NCBI GenBank assembly: GCA_963855995.1
Contig: OY979721.1
Coordinates: forward strand, 3,782,001 to 3,846,000
Length of the DNA stretch: 64,000 bases
Source of the DNA: Muricea muricata
Lineage: Eukaryota; Cnidaria; Anthozoa; Malacalcyonacea; Plexauridae
Reading direction: 5' to 3'
Shown here: positions 43,312-54,443 of the stretch, piece by piece
How positions within the stretch are numbered: position 1 is the stretch's first letter
Layout of the letters: each line of letters begins with the position of its first letter
Notes under the pieces: generated by a model
Database searches by the model: none
Told to the model about the DNA's origin: nothing
The model's input: only the letters and a program-made list of their open reading frames with translations
Made by a program: the position numbers and the translations under genes

Positions 43312-45334
43312 CCAAAAGAAACACAGTTCAGTGAAGAATAAAGAACATTTTATTGTTGAAAGAAATTAAATCGCAGGTAAATAATTTGATAGTTTCACGA
43401 CTGATTACGATCCGCCTTGACAGTAGAATAATATCAGACCAAACGGGACGTCAATACAACACTGTACTCGACACATTATAGAAAGTAATCCAGTTTTTAG
43501 TGCAAAATAGCAACTTCCTGCAGTAGCTAGACAACCGTTTACGTTTTTTTGGTCGTAAAACGGATTTAGAGGCAGCATAACTTGATAGTGTAAAGTCAAG
43601 GTGTAAAGTGTATATGAAATAATTGTAAATTTAACATTTTTATCTTTAGGCTCGAAAATTTGTTTAGATGAAGTGTTAAAGACCTTTAGAATAAAACTAA
43701 AGAGAAATTAAGCATAATGTTTGACATCTGATGTAACTTGCATGCAGTACTCAATACTGTAGTTTATACTGTAAACATTCATTCAAGGACTGAGTTTGAG
43801 TCAGCTATGGTTGCTAAATAACAGGTTGCTAAGGCTGAGGCTGTTAATATTGTATTTGCATTACTATAAGCCAGGCACTTGCTCAGCTAAAATAGTGCAA
43901 TTATTTTTCTTGTGTAAATGTTTACAGTTGGTAAAATTTATTCATAGAAATATTGAATTACAGTGACAATGGATGGAATTGTTTCACTTATTTTCCACTG
44001 TAAAGTTAACACAAGAAACATAAGTATGAGTAGTCTTATCATTGCCAGGCAGGTCAAGCTGGGCTGGTTGACTTGATGCATATCACTTTGTTCAGGCAAG
44101 ATCATGCCAAGCCAGGCTGGACAGCTTTCCATATGAATGCATTTTAAAAATATATCAAAACTATATGAGACAAGATCATGGCTAGCCTGGCCTTCATATT
44201 CAAATTAATTTTGGTATTTTATCTTATTTTAGTTGTACAATTTATATATTGCTAATGCCGTGAAAGCTAACTCATAGCCATGAAGTTTTAATTTTTAATG
44301 GAAAATTGTATTAGCTCAAATGTTGTGGTCATGTACTTTTACTTTGTATTTTTACCACTAAATACCTTTCCCAATTGTTCTTAAATAAATATTTTGACTA
44401 TTTTTTACCAGTAAAATGTGGGAATACCTGTTCGAATGACAAGAAACTCATCATTGCAGTTACTTAACAAAACAATTTGTATAGACATTTTATTGATCAG
44501 TTTTTAGTATGGTAGTTAATTCAATGATTAGAAAATATATACAGAAAGAAATTTATTTTGCAGTTCTAATTTGACTACTAATATTTACAAGCCTTATCCA
44601 ACATTTTAAAATCTTAAAATACAAGCATTATTCTTTATTCTAGGGAACATCCAACTGTTACATTAGACCATCAACTACATAAACATCTCGAAGAAAATCT
44701 CTTGTCTTTAATATGTACTTGATTAAACAGAATTCTATTCCCCCAGTTCCTGCAATAAAAATATTTGCAGTATCCTGTTAATGGTACAAGAGCGCTAAAG
44801 GTTTCCAATATTTTTTTAACATTTCCTTAGCCACAGAGCTGGCACAGGACACTGACTCGTCCATTTACAGCAACGTTTCCAGGCAATTAGCATGTTTAGG
44901 GAATTATGTTGAAGACAATCTTTCAGTGGCAACCTTAGATGCAGATTATCTTATGACTATGCAAGAAAACTGATACGGTAAAACTTGCTTGCCATAGGCA
45001 ACATATAATTTGCCGTTGTAGGCTTTTTCTTGTTTAGTTTAAATCAACCGGTATTCCTACCCAAATAGTCGTTGTTTTTGTTTCTGCTCATTGATGTCTC
45101 TGAGGTTTCATGAGGCCTTTGCGTCTTCGATTCACGCAATATCATTGACACATATTCGACACTCCGTCACACTCCTGTTGCCACGCAAAACTTCGGTTTT
45201 CCCGGCGATTCTGGTCTGAAAAGCTTGTAATTTACCTTTCAAAACATTCATGTTGTATATGCTTATTGTAAAAAAAAATTTTCGGTCGAAGAGAAGAAAA
45301 AGACGTTTTAACACGGGAAATATCGTATTTTGAA
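43312..45334. other. Interior of the TIR transposon, non-coding
   Basis: AT-rich, with only short chance open frames. CAGGCAAGATCATGCCAAGCC-like inverted words lie near 44045-44120. No transposase domain seen. Confidence 0.55.
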
Positions 45335-45653
45335 GTAAAAATCTATAATCTTCACTCCTCAAGTGGGGCCATTCAACATGGCCGCCATCCGCTTACTTCC
45401 GGCTTCAGCCCGAACGCTCGTTGCGCTATCTAGTATTAGTACATGTCTATGGTTTTAATGCTGTATTTTTGCATCTAATAACTCCTAAAAGCGTTAACTA
45501 GCCCCCTTAAATGGAAGAGTTGATAAAGGCCTGTTAACTACTTTACAAATGCTGAAGGAGCGGTTACAAAACAAGAAAAAATCTGACTTGTTTTGATACA
45601 ATCTGCATGTGAGTCAAAAAGTATTAAATAAAACGATCTAATTTGGTTGAATA

Positions 45654-47484
45654 ATGCCGCCTAAAAAGAAATTTAGAAGTGTAAGAAGGAAGAAAAGGAA
45701 ATTTACTGGAAATATGTATACACAGCAGCCAGATTCTCAACAATCTATGGCTACAGTGGCTGATAGTTCGACCGATGTAAGTGAAGTTACCGAGATGCCA
45801 AGTGAGAGTTGCATCGGGCCGAAGAAACAAGTGCCTGCTTCTGTGAGAAAGCTTGATGTAGGAAGTTCAAATGAAGATGAAAGTGAATCACCAGAAGGTA
45901 ATGAAGGGTTTCGATTTATTGACGTTGGAATTCTAACAGACATAGTGCGGACTTTTTGGCGCCCTGACTGTCGTTGTGGCCATGTGATCATGAGGGAGAA
46001 TTTGGAATCCAAAAAGGGATTTGCCTCAAAGATTATTTTTGAATGTTCAGTCCAGACTTGCAATTACAAAAGCAGCTTTTACACATCAGAGACTGTTCAA
46101 AATGGTAAAGCCTTTGAGGTAAACCGCAGGGCTGTGTTGGCTGGCAGAAACATCGGTATTGGTCACAGAGGACTTGCAAAATTTGCTGGCACCATGAACA
46201 TGCCACCACCAATGAATGAAAATGCATACCGGGATCATGTTGCTTTTATCAATGCTGCTGCTGAAGTAGTTTGTAAGGAGAGCATGAATAAAGCCAGTGA
46301 AGAAACAAAACAGTTTTCTGAAGTGGAAGAGGATGGGAACTTTGATATTGGCATTTCAGCTAATGGGACATGGAGACGCAGAGGATTTTCGTCTTCATAT
46401 GGTGGGGTGTCAGGGATATCGTTAGTAACTGGAAAGATTTTGGATGTCGAAGTGATATCAAAAGAGTGTGAGAATGCATGGCATGGAAAAGAAAGGAGGG
46501 GACAAATGGTGGGAAATGGGAATGGTGGGAAAGGCATAAACACCAATGTCATTCAAATTTTGAAGGGTCGTCCGGAGCGATGGATGCTGCTGGATGTGTC
46601 GCTATTTTTTCTAGATCTATTGAACAGTATGGCTTGCGTTATACTGAGTTTCTTGGGGATGGGGACAGCAAAGCCTTCCATCAAATAACAGAGGAAAATG
46701 TGTATGACAATGTGAAAGTGTCCAAACTTGAATGGGTTGGTCATGTTCAGAAACGCATGGGATCACGACTTCGATCATTGAAGAGACGTCTTGATGATGG
46801 TAAGCCAATGGGGGACGAGGGAGACTGACGGACAATGTAATTGACAGCATGCAAGTGTATTATGGTAAAGCCATCAGAAATAACACCCATTCTGTCAAGG
46901 CAATGCAAGATGCTATTTGGGCTATCTGGTACCATATGCAATCTACTGATCAAAATCGAGACCACAGTCGGTGTCCTGTTGGTGAAGATTCCTGGTGTGG
47001 TTTTCAAAGAGATGTTGCAAAGAAAACAAAAACATACACACGAAAAAATCCTATTCCTAAAGCTGTGGCATCTGCCATTTATCCAGTATTTGAGGCTCTG
47101 ACTACAGAGGAGTTGCTCTCTGGTTGTCTCCATGGTGGTACGAAAAACCAAAATGAAGCTTTCAATGCGTTGATTTGGCAGCGTGCTACCAAGGAGACGC
47201 ATTCCAGCCTTCCAACTGTCCAATTAGCAACATATCTTGCAGTGGGCACTTCAATGATGGATCCAGAACAATTTTATCTGTGTTGGAAAATCTTGGTCTT
47301 GACCCAGGAGTCCATTCAACAAATGCTTGCAAGAAGATTGACAAAGACCGGATTCGACACTCGCGACGAAAGAGCACTGACGCATATAAAAAGCGCCGGA
47401 GGACGATCAGACAAAAGAAAAAGGGTTATAATGAAACCCAAGAGGCCCCCACCCAGTATGAGGCTGCTGCATTTTAATTGGTAA
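45654..47484 (+). pseudogene. Mutator-like transposase, two frameshifts
   Basis: The ORF starts MPPKKKFRSVRRKKRK (basic nuclear-signal-like), then a Cys-rich zinc-binding-like segment (CRCGHVI...FECSVQTCNY). The RNase-H-fold signature follows: ISANGTWRRRGFSS, EFLGDGDSKAFHQI (catalytic D) and LHGGTKNQNEAFNALIWQR (catalytic E). This is the pattern of animal proteins annotated with a Mutator-like transposase domain. Frames change between about 46490 and 46560 and again near 46825, so no full protein can be made. The first motif is NGTW where the family usually has DGTW, so the first catalytic Asp may also be lost. The role was cut-and-paste mobility of the surrounding transposon. Confidence 0.85.
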
Positions 47485-47489
47485 CTTTG

Positions 47490-48060
47490 ACTTTAGTTCA
47501 GTGTTTAACGTTCAAATCAAACTTTAATGTGTTTTTTCTCATATTTAAGAATTTGAGTGTTCCGAGAGCCAATATATGCAATATCTTGAAAAGTATTTTA
47601 CATATAACTATAAGCAAGAAATTTTGACTGTGAATTCATATAAACATGATCTGTGCAATGACTTATCATTTTCATGTTTGACCTCCTCAAACAATATTTA
47701 GAGCCTTCTGAAAACATGTTTTTTGAGAATTTTTCTCGTGAATTTTGAAAAAGGCCAAAATATATGAAAGCATTAGACTATCTGCAAAATAATAGGTCAT
47801 TGCACAGCTTTGCTATTATATATATCACTTAGAAAATTTCAGAACCATAGCACTTTTTGTTTAGGAGAAATCACTGTTGGCGTGACCAACAGTTTGGCAT
47901 CTCTAAAAGTAGGGTGGGCGGAGAAAAGGGTGTGCCTCCTTAGCCATTGTAGATATGGACAAAATTTTTTTTGTAGGTTGAAGCTTTGTGACCGTTGTAT
48001 GTATTTATTCAAATTAAATTATCAGAATAGCATTTGTACAATCATAAATAGTGCAATCAA
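47490..48060. other. 3' part of Mutator-like transposon
   Basis: Non-coding; includes GGCGTGACCAACAGTTTGGC and GGTGGGCGGAG, then AT-rich sequence to the rejoining of the LTR at 48073. No terminal inverted repeat partner was recognised at 40770. Confidence 0.5.
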
Positions 48061-48072
48061 TATACCCCTATT

Positions 48073-48131
48073 GTGTTAAGGATCTCTTTAATAAAGTGAT
48101 ATCGAGAGAGTAAGAGTTCATATTCAAAACA
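48073..48131 (+). repeat. 5' LTR, right part
   Basis: GTTAAGGATCTCTTTAATAA to TTCAAAACA matches the end of the 3' LTR (about 50344-50397). Followed at 48132 by TGGTGACAGTGGTGG, the likely tRNA primer-binding site. Confidence 0.9.
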
Positions 48132-48174
48132 TGGTGACAGTGGTGGCCGTTTGAACTTTAGTTGCTCGAGATAT

Positions 48175-49100
48175 GTTGAAAATAAATCCATCGAAGAACT
48201 TTGAATTTACAAAGCCACAACTTTGGCCTGAATGGAAGCAGCGCTTTACGTGTTACAGAATAGCTACAAAGCTAAACAAAGAGGACGATGAAATTCAACT
48301 AAGTACGTTAATATAGCAGCAGAGCAATATAAGCAAGCAGAGCACATCTATAAGTCATTTACTATCGAAGAAGAAGGAAAGAGGATTACGAGACTATTTT
48401 AGAACGTTTTGACGCTTACTTTGTCCCGAAACGAAACGTAATTCACGGAGAATCCGTCGAAGCGTTCATCCGTAGTCTATACGAATTGGCAGAGAACTGT
48501 GATTTTGCGGATACACGAGATAAACAAATTCGAGATCGTATAGTTATTGGACTATTAGAAAAAAACGTGTCACAAAGTTTACAAATGAAAAGTGGTTTAG
48601 ATCTGCAAACAGCGGTAGAACTCGCCAGACAAGCGGAGTTAGTCAAAAGCCAATCAACCGAGCGAGAATCATTGGAGACAAAGCAGATCGATGAAGTGCA
48701 ACGACGACGATATTGCCGCCGCGGGGATTGGAACAAAAGACAGTCACTATCGCCACAACAACAACAACCGCTGTGTGGTAGGTGCAATAGAATCCCAATG
48801 CCCAGCAAGAGGTAAGAAATGTAGAAAGTGTGCTAAACTAGGTCATTTTGCCGCGGTTTGTAGAACTAAAACTATGCAAAGGAAAGTTGGTGAAGTTTTA
48901 AGAAAGTTGGACGATGACGTCCAAGAATGGGACGAAACATTCTTTTTGGGTTCAGTGATGTCAAGTAACGGGGAAAAAGATCCCTGGCAAGTCGAGCTTG
49001 AGTTGAATGGGAAATTAACCAAATTTAAGATAGACACTGGAGCAGATATAACAGTTATACCAGAAGCTGTTTACAATAGTTTAGGACCACGTCCACCACT
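48175..49100 (+). pseudogene. Gypsy gag, zinc knuckles and protease, frameshifted
   Basis: Opens MLKINPSKNFEFTKPQLW with the WPEWKQRF gag motif. A stop and frame changes lie near 48318 and 48400. The middle part is RQAELVKSQST. Two zinc knuckles are split by another frame change (CGRCN..., then CPARGKKCRKCAKLGHFAAVC with C-x2-C-x4-H-x4-C spacing). The aspartic protease motif FKIDTGADITVIPE follows, just before the MITE insertion. Confidence 0.85.
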
Positions 49101-49108
49101 TCAATTAG

Positions 49109-49311
49109 CAGTGGCGGATCCAGGGTAAGTCAAAATAAATTACCACAGCTCATTCTAGGATATATCTACATTTTAAAATACCTTCAAAGCAACTTCATTG
49201 GTTAGATTTTATTCTTCTGAAATTCATAACCTATGACAATGTTACAAAGTTATTTTGAATTTAAAATTGAGCTGCTATAATTTATTCTGACTTACCCTGG
49301 ATCCGCCACTG
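49109..49311. mobile_element. 203-bp hAT-type MITE inside Gypsy pol
   Basis: Terminal repeats CAGTGGCGGATCCAGGGTAA and TTACCCTGGATCCGCCACTG are exact inverses, extending to about 35 bp with minor differences. The target duplication TCAATTAG is exact (49101-49108 and 49312-49319). Ends starting CAGTGGCGGATCC with 8-bp duplications are typical of hAT MITEs. It interrupts the pol frame just after the protease. Confidence 0.96.
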
Positions 49312-49319
49312 TCAATTAG

Positions 49320-50055
49320 CAACCGTCGTCCTTTGCAGTCCTGGGGGAACAATTACATGTATTGGCGAAATCACTGTAGTCTTGTCGTATAAATCAGTGA
49401 ATTATTCAGTTCGTATTTTTGTTGTTCGTGGGGAAAATGTAAACTGTTTGCTCGGTCGAGAACATTCATGTCAAATGGGTCTGGTTAAGAGGGTGTGTGA
49501 AATTACTAATAACAACGTATTTGGAGGTATAGGGTTATTGAAATGTGAACCTGTTAAGATACAACTAAAAGATAATGCTAAGCCCCATAGTGTGAACACG
49601 CCAAAGCGTATACCATTTCCCCTATTGCCCCTAGTCAAAGCTGAATTAAAACGAATGAAAGATGAAGGGTTATAGAAGAAGTCACTGAGCCAACTGAGTG
49701 GTGTGCCCCAATAGTCCCAGTTCCCAAGAAGAACGGTCAAGTAAGAATTTGTGTTGATTTGAAGAAACTAAATGAGGCTGTTAAACGGGAAAGATACGTT
49801 TTGCCTAGTTTAGATGATATTGCTTTATCACTTCAGGGATTGAAAGTGTTTTCGAAACTAGATGCAGCTAGTGGATTTTGGGAAATTCCGTTACATACTG
49901 AAAGTTCTAAATTAACGACCTTCATTACCCGTTTTGGTCGATTTTGTTTTCAAGGACTTCCGTTTGAGATATCTTCATTAGTACAGAACACTCCGAATCG
50001 TACTTCTAGTGGACGAGTAAGACAGAAACCAAAAAGATACATTGAAGAATGTTGA
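49320..50055 (+). pseudogene. Gypsy pol remnant: N-terminal RT fused to integrase tail
   Basis: Continues the protease C-terminal part (NCLLGREHSCQMG), then KRIPFPLLPLVKAELKRMKD. After a stop/frameshift near 49670 it reads WCAPIVPVPKKNGQVRICVD, LKKLNEAVKRERYVLPSLDD, FSKLDAASGFWEIPL and FGRFCFQGLPF. At about 49967 it jumps to TSSGRVRQKPKRYIEEC and a stop, the C-terminal end of a Gypsy polyprotein. The YxDD box, RNase H and integrase core are deleted. Confidence 0.88.
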
Positions 50056-50246
50056 GAGATACTGAACTCTCTATTAATCTATTGATATTGATACGTATAT
50101 TAGCATCTTGGATTATGAACCTTAATTAAGTATATATTGGATAGATTATAGATATTATGATATGATCATACAAAACATTAGTAAGGTAGCAAAGTCTATA
50201 TTAGAAAAGAACACAAAAAAATTATCACCTCTCAAAGGAGGGGAGA

Positions 50247-50397
50247 TGTTGTATTAGAATATTGTAATTTGGTAATTAAGTATAATTATTAATAATTCTA
50301 CTTTGTGGGCGTACTACCGTATAAAAACAACTGATGTAAATAGTTAAGGATCTCTTTAATAAAGTGATATCGAGAGTAAGAGTTCACATTCGAAACA
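50247..50397 (+). repeat. 3' LTR of the Gypsy element
   Basis: 151 bp, TG...CA ends, with a TATA-like GTATAAAAAC at about 50319-50328 and AATAAA at 50358-50363. Intact reference for recognising the split 5' LTR. Confidence 0.92.
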
Positions 50398-50450
50398 AAT
50401 ATATGAGTTTAAGGTAGTATTTGAGTAAATAACAGCGAGTGAGCGAGCGT

Positions 50451-50780
50451 TATATGGCGTTGACGAGACAACAGAGTCGGCGAAGTGACCTTGAATTACA
50501 AGAGCAGCAACCGCAATCGGGTCTATCCAATGAAACAGAGTCGAAAGAAGTGAAATCCCAGTCTTTATTGTGGAAATTAGCATATTTTAGTCGAGCAACA
50601 GCCGAAATTTTGAGAGGAAAGTCAAACGAAGCGATAAAACGACAACAAACAACGCTAAAAAACAAGCTAAGCGAAGATTAAGCGGAATTTGAGACGGTTG
50701 TTGAAGATTTAAATAATAAGCTTTTAGACGAAGGAGGAAAACAAAAGGAAATTGAATTATTGAACGTCGAGAGAAAGAGA
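50451..50780 (+). other. Unrecognised charged ORF, possibly retroelement gag N-terminus
   Basis: ATG at 50454 opens MALTRQQSRRSDLELQEQQP..., a glutamine/lysine-rich, coiled-coil-like frame. It stops at 50679-50681 but continues as similar text after the stop (FETVVEDLNNKLLDEGGKQK). A BEL-type gag start is a guess from composition and from BEL pol remains nearby. No defining motif. Confidence 0.25.
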
Positions 50781-50929
50781 TTGCTGATTACGAAGAGATT
50801 GATTTCTTCTGGTGTTCTTTATGCGTGGACCATTACTTTGATTTGTTGCTTAAATATTTTTAGCACAAGATTATTAAGAATCTTAAAAACGTCAACTGCA
50901 ATTCTTGGTGTACAGGTCATCTCAATACT

Positions 50930-51118
50930 CTACCAGTTTACTATAACCTCCGAGTCCATTGTTAATATTCGACTTGCTTTGTCCTGAACAGATTGAAGTT
51001 CAACCGTTGCTCCTTTAGGCAAGCTTGGTTGCAGTGCATAGCAATAAAGCAAGATTGGCTGTATCATTGTCAAATAGATTGTTTCAGCAACATATGGACC
51101 ATGCAGCAGCCCAGACAA
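50930..51118 (-). pseudogene. LINE reverse transcriptase fragment
   Basis: Minus-strand text YLTMIQPILLYCYALQPSLP and VQDKASRILT matches the thumb region that follows RT motifs in Jockey/CR1-like LINEs (Y-x-x-x-I-x-P-x-L-x-Y ... Q-x-x-A-x-R). Short and without catalytic motifs. Confidence 0.55.
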
Positions 51119-51379
51119 TCAATCCCTTTGATAATGTGTGCACCCTTCTCCCCTAGAATATCTGCGCCCTTTCTGTCAAATGAGCATTGATCTGCCCCTT
51201 CTTGCTCACATGAAAATGTCGTTTCATATCTTGAAGCATCTATTTTTTTGTTGTCTTCTCAGAACGCATTCTGCTGAAAGGAGACAACATCACGTCCTCA
51301 AACACGACTCGAATCTTTGTTGCTTCTGCCGACTCCTTGACCACTGGCTTGTGAGGGGGGGGGGGGGGGGGTGGGGTGT

Positions 51380-51718
51380 AGAATTTCCGCTCACTCGACT
51401 CGTCTGGTTCCTTCTCAATGATGCCCTGTCGTTCTTGCTCCTTAATTATTTCGTGGTACTGTCTCAGGAGGTCAGGCTTCTTACTTAACGTCTGAACCAG
51501 TTTGGTTCATCTCGCTCGACTTCCGCGTTCATTGCTGGGTAGTTCACCTGCTTTCGGTTTCCAAAACGAACTAGTTTCGTACCAGCCATCTTCGCTCTGA
51601 CGTAACTGTTCCTTGAACTCTTCGTAGACAGATTGTTCTCCATCGACCGGCTCTTGAATACCAAGAACGTCCAAATGACATAGCCGCTGGTAGTCTTGCA
51701 TTGACGACTTTGAAACAA
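51380..51718 (-). pseudogene. BEL/Pao-type pol fragment
   Basis: Minus-strand text CHLDVLGIQEPVDGEQSVYE, DGWYETSSFWKP, LPSNERGSRARW and, in a shifted frame, LLRQYHEIIKEQERQGIIEK resembles the region between protease and RT of BEL/Pao elements. A run of about 19 G interrupts it at 51355-51371. Decayed. Confidence 0.55.
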
Positions 51719-51859
51719 TAATTTTGTGACGTCATCGTGGAAGCCTTAATCTTGGCGTAAGCTCCAAGGATTAATGAATTGGGAGCTCTTCCTTATTTTC
51801 GGTGTCCTTCATTTCCACTTCTGTTAGATGGTCATTGGTCTAGCAAATGGCTTGTTACT

Positions 51860-52765
51860 ATGAACCCATCAAAGTGTCGTAGTTTAGTTTTTTCTCTTAA
51901 ACGAGTCAAACCTCTTCACCCTTCTTTATATTTGAATTGTACATGTATTGAAGAAGTTGATAAACATATTCCGCTTGGTTTAATTCTCCAAAGTAATATG
52001 TCGTGGCGATGTCACATACAATATATTTTTGAAAAGGCCTCAAAAAGACTAAATGTCTTGAAGTTATTAAAGTATAAATTAAAGAGATCAACCTTAGTCT
52101 GTCTGTATAAGTCCCTAATAAGACCTTTAATGGAATATGGTGATGTTATTTGGGATAATTGTACTGAGGGTGAAGCTAGCTTGCTAGAAAGTATCCAGTA
52201 TGAGTGTGCTCGTGCTGTAACAGGTGTTGTTATAAAAGGAACTAGTGCTAGAGCCTTGATGAACGAGCTTGCTTGGGAGAGTCTTAGCACCAGGCGGAAA
52301 ATGCACAAGTTATTTTATATGTTTAAAATTTTTAGGTGTATATCACCTGCATATGTTGAATTACTTCCAGATACTGTGGACAAAAGAAAGTGTTGTTCAT
52401 TACGATTTGGGGAAAATTTAACTCTTTCGTGTCGTAGCTACTGAAAAATTTAAGCAGTCATTTTTTCCTTCAACAGTGAAATTATGGAATTCTTTACAAA
52501 CAGAATTAAGGACTTCCGCCTCGTTAAGTCCTTTTAAAAAAGGAACTAAATCAATTTTTTGCCCTTTGATTGATAAAAAAAGGTTTAATGTATCCTTAAA
52601 TCGTTGAGCAAGTATGTTGCATGCTCGCCTTAGATTGGGATCACATGCTTTGAATGAGTGTTTGTTTAAGATTAACTGTTATTCATCTCCTATTTGTCAC
52701 TGTGGTATTGAGAATGAAACCGTTGAACATTATTACTCCGCCTGCCGTAGGCGAGGCGGAGTTTT
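51860..52765 (+). pseudogene. LINE 3' coding fragment (Jockey/CR1-like RT thumb and C-terminal domain)
   Basis: Contains NPSKCRSLVFSL, LGLILQSNMSWRCHIQYIFE, KRLNVLKLLKYKLKRSTLVC and LYKSLIRPLMEYGDVIWDNC. After a frameshift near 52440 it reads FKQSFFPSTVKLWNSLQ, then LHARLRLGSHALNECLF and the CHCG..ETVEHYY..C zinc-finger-like end found in many LINE ORF2 C-termini. Catalytic RT motifs are absent; 5'-truncated. Confidence 0.8.
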
Positions 52766-52783
52766 AAATTCGCCCCGTTTCTG

Positions 52784-52809
52784 TTTTTTTTTTTTTTTTT
52801 TTTTTTTTT
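52784..52809 (+). repeat. Run of 26 T
   Basis: A homopolymer shortly after the LINE fragment. It could be the poly(A) tail of an oppositely oriented retroelement, or simple expansion. Confidence 0.9.
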
Positions 52810-54193
52810 CGGTGTCAGAAGTCGGTGCAGCGCTCATGGGTGATACCGCTGGCACAAACCGCGTGAGCCGACCTAAACACGGTTTAAACTCAATTTCTAG
52901 CGAAATGTGTCAACAAAACACGCATTTAAACGTGCATGCTAGAACATCTAAACCGCAAGAAGGTTTTACGTGCAAAGATTCTCATGCAAAATGCTTTAAA
53001 ACGACAAATTCCAGCGATGTGTCGCGGTGAAGTTTTGAGAGCGTGTTTCCGTCATTTTCTGGTTTATTCCTACTTTTAAGGAAATTTAGAAATTTCTACA
53101 CAAGAATCAAACGCAAATTCTACTGAAATATCTACATACATACAAAATGAAGATCGGTGAAGGAACTTCGCAAAAATATTCATTTTTGTACTTTCGAACG
53201 GCGTTTTTCCTATGCTTTTGACTGAAAACACGACGAACGACACTTGCCAGAGCAATTTGCGTGGCGCGTGGAATGACGTGAGCACGGGGACACAAAAATT
53301 GAGGTTATTGAGTGCGAGTTCCCTATCTGTATATATCTGATCTGTGATACAGCTTCTTCTGAATCAGGAACAAGGAACTTGCTCGGAGCATGTCGACACA
53401 AAGTGGTAGTTTCGGCGTTCCTCGGAATTCGTCGGTTTCCGACGCTGCTCGAAGATTTTCCGAATACTATTTTTTCAAAATTTTTCTCTAGCTCGAAGAT
53501 TTTGCTCCTTGAAAGTCCTCTAAATTTTCATGCATCCTAACTTTGTTTTAAGGTAATATGCTTTATTTTCTATCATTATTTGTAGTAAAGTACTTAGATT
53601 GTGCATAGAGATCGATTTTTGAGAGATCAGACTGGAAATAAGTACAATTTTCGAGTATTGTAAGTTTGTGCTTTCCAAGCATGGCTATGGTCGCATGTAA
53701 GATTAAGGCTACCGTTTTCAGTTGAAGTTGGTTCGATAATAATACCATGAAATCCGCTATAGAAACTGAATGAGGTCTTGAATTGTTGAGATTGTCGAAG
53801 AAAGTATGCTGAGACAGTTCTATGTATAGAGTTGGTTCTGGTTCAAATTTATTGAAAAAAGGCAATTTAATTTTAATTTTGTGAATTTCGATTACAAAAC
53901 ATGCCTTGGACTGTCGACCAATTGATTTCGTCAGGCGATTACAGACTTGTGAGAGGAGGGGGGTAGCCTAATTACTAAAATGTAGTGAAAAAAGGACTTT
54001 CCATCTAATGGTGGGAGCAGGTTGGCGGGAACACTGGAGAATAAAGGTCCTGTCACAATGCAATTTTTCTTGCAACTTGAAATGCAATTCTACTATTGGG
54101 AGATGTAAAATTGGCAAATGCAAGTTTCCATCACAGTTTGCTGGGGTTTTTTAACGTACCAAACATTTGTCACAAATTTACTTAAGAGTAGAT
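52810..54193. other. Gene-less stretch
   Basis: No convincing coding sequence; short frames in all orientations only. Somewhat higher GC at 53160-53460 without recognisable motifs. Confidence 0.4.
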
Positions 54194-54442
54194 TTTCCCT
54201 GTAGCAAAAAAGATGGCAAATGTCGATTTTACCAGAGTGCATGGCAGTCTGAAATTGTTTAAAAAGGCAAATTAACGTCTTTTGAAGAACAGACAGAAGA
54301 CAATAGGTTATTTTCACACTTGTGTTAAAATTTCAATCCAGTAGCTTTGCTTCTTGTCATCTTTTCCCACGTATTCTTTCTTGATACCTGCAATGCATTC
54401 TGGTAAAATCGACATGTCGCCATCTTTTTTGCTACGGTGAAT
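54194..54442. mobile_element. ~249-bp MITE, same family as 14864-15106
   Basis: Left GTAGCAAAAAAGATGGCAAA and right GCCATCTTTTTTGCTACGGTGAAT are inverted. The interior matches the first copy (AACGTCTTTTGAAGAACAGA, ACACTTGTGTTAAAATTTCA). Second of three copies. Confidence 0.85.
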
Positions 54443-54443
54443 G

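Larger units (their letters stand above)
40954..45451. mobile_element. TIR DNA transposon, 8-bp target duplication, with nested Penelope element
   Basis: Terminal inverted repeats of about 120-135 bp (40954-41090 and 45335-45451) begin CATAGAYATGTACTWATACT and include GAAGCCGGAAGTAAG and GGCCATGTTGAATGGCC in inverse sense at the two ends. The target duplication GTTTTAAT is exact (40946-40953, 45452-45459). No transposase is visible. An 8-bp duplication with CA-starting ends would fit P-like or hAT-like elements, and I cannot decide between them. Removing the Penelope insertion leaves about 2.3 kb of AT-rich non-coding DNA. Confidence 0.9.
40770..48072. mobile_element. Mutator-like DNA transposon inserted in the Gypsy 5' LTR
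   Basis: The boundaries are set by where the two LTR halves stop matching the intact 3' LTR. The flanking 9 bases TACTGAAGG (40761-40769) and GTGTTAAGG (48073-48081) agree at 6 of 9 positions, which fits a decayed 9-bp target duplication. It carries the transposase remnant at 45654-47484. I see no clear long terminal inverted repeats. Without its own nested 4.5-kb insertion the element would be about 2.8 kb. Confidence 0.72.
40671..50397 (+). mobile_element. Gypsy-type LTR retrotransposon, internally deleted, with nested insertions
   Basis: The 5' LTR begins TGTTGTATTAGAATATTG at 40671, and the 151-bp 3' LTR (50247-50397) begins identically and ends TTCGAAACA. The exact 5-bp target duplication AATAT flanks both sides (40666-40670 and 50398-50402). 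The 5' LTR is split by a 7.3-kb insertion and resumes at 48073-48131. A primer-binding-type TGGTGACAGTGG follows at 48132, and a purine tract (CAAAGGAGGGGAGA) precedes the 3' LTR. The internal coding part (gag, zinc knuckles, protease, N-terminal RT) is then cut straight to the integrase C-terminus, so RT catalytic region, RNase H and most of integrase are gone. Confidence 0.92.
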
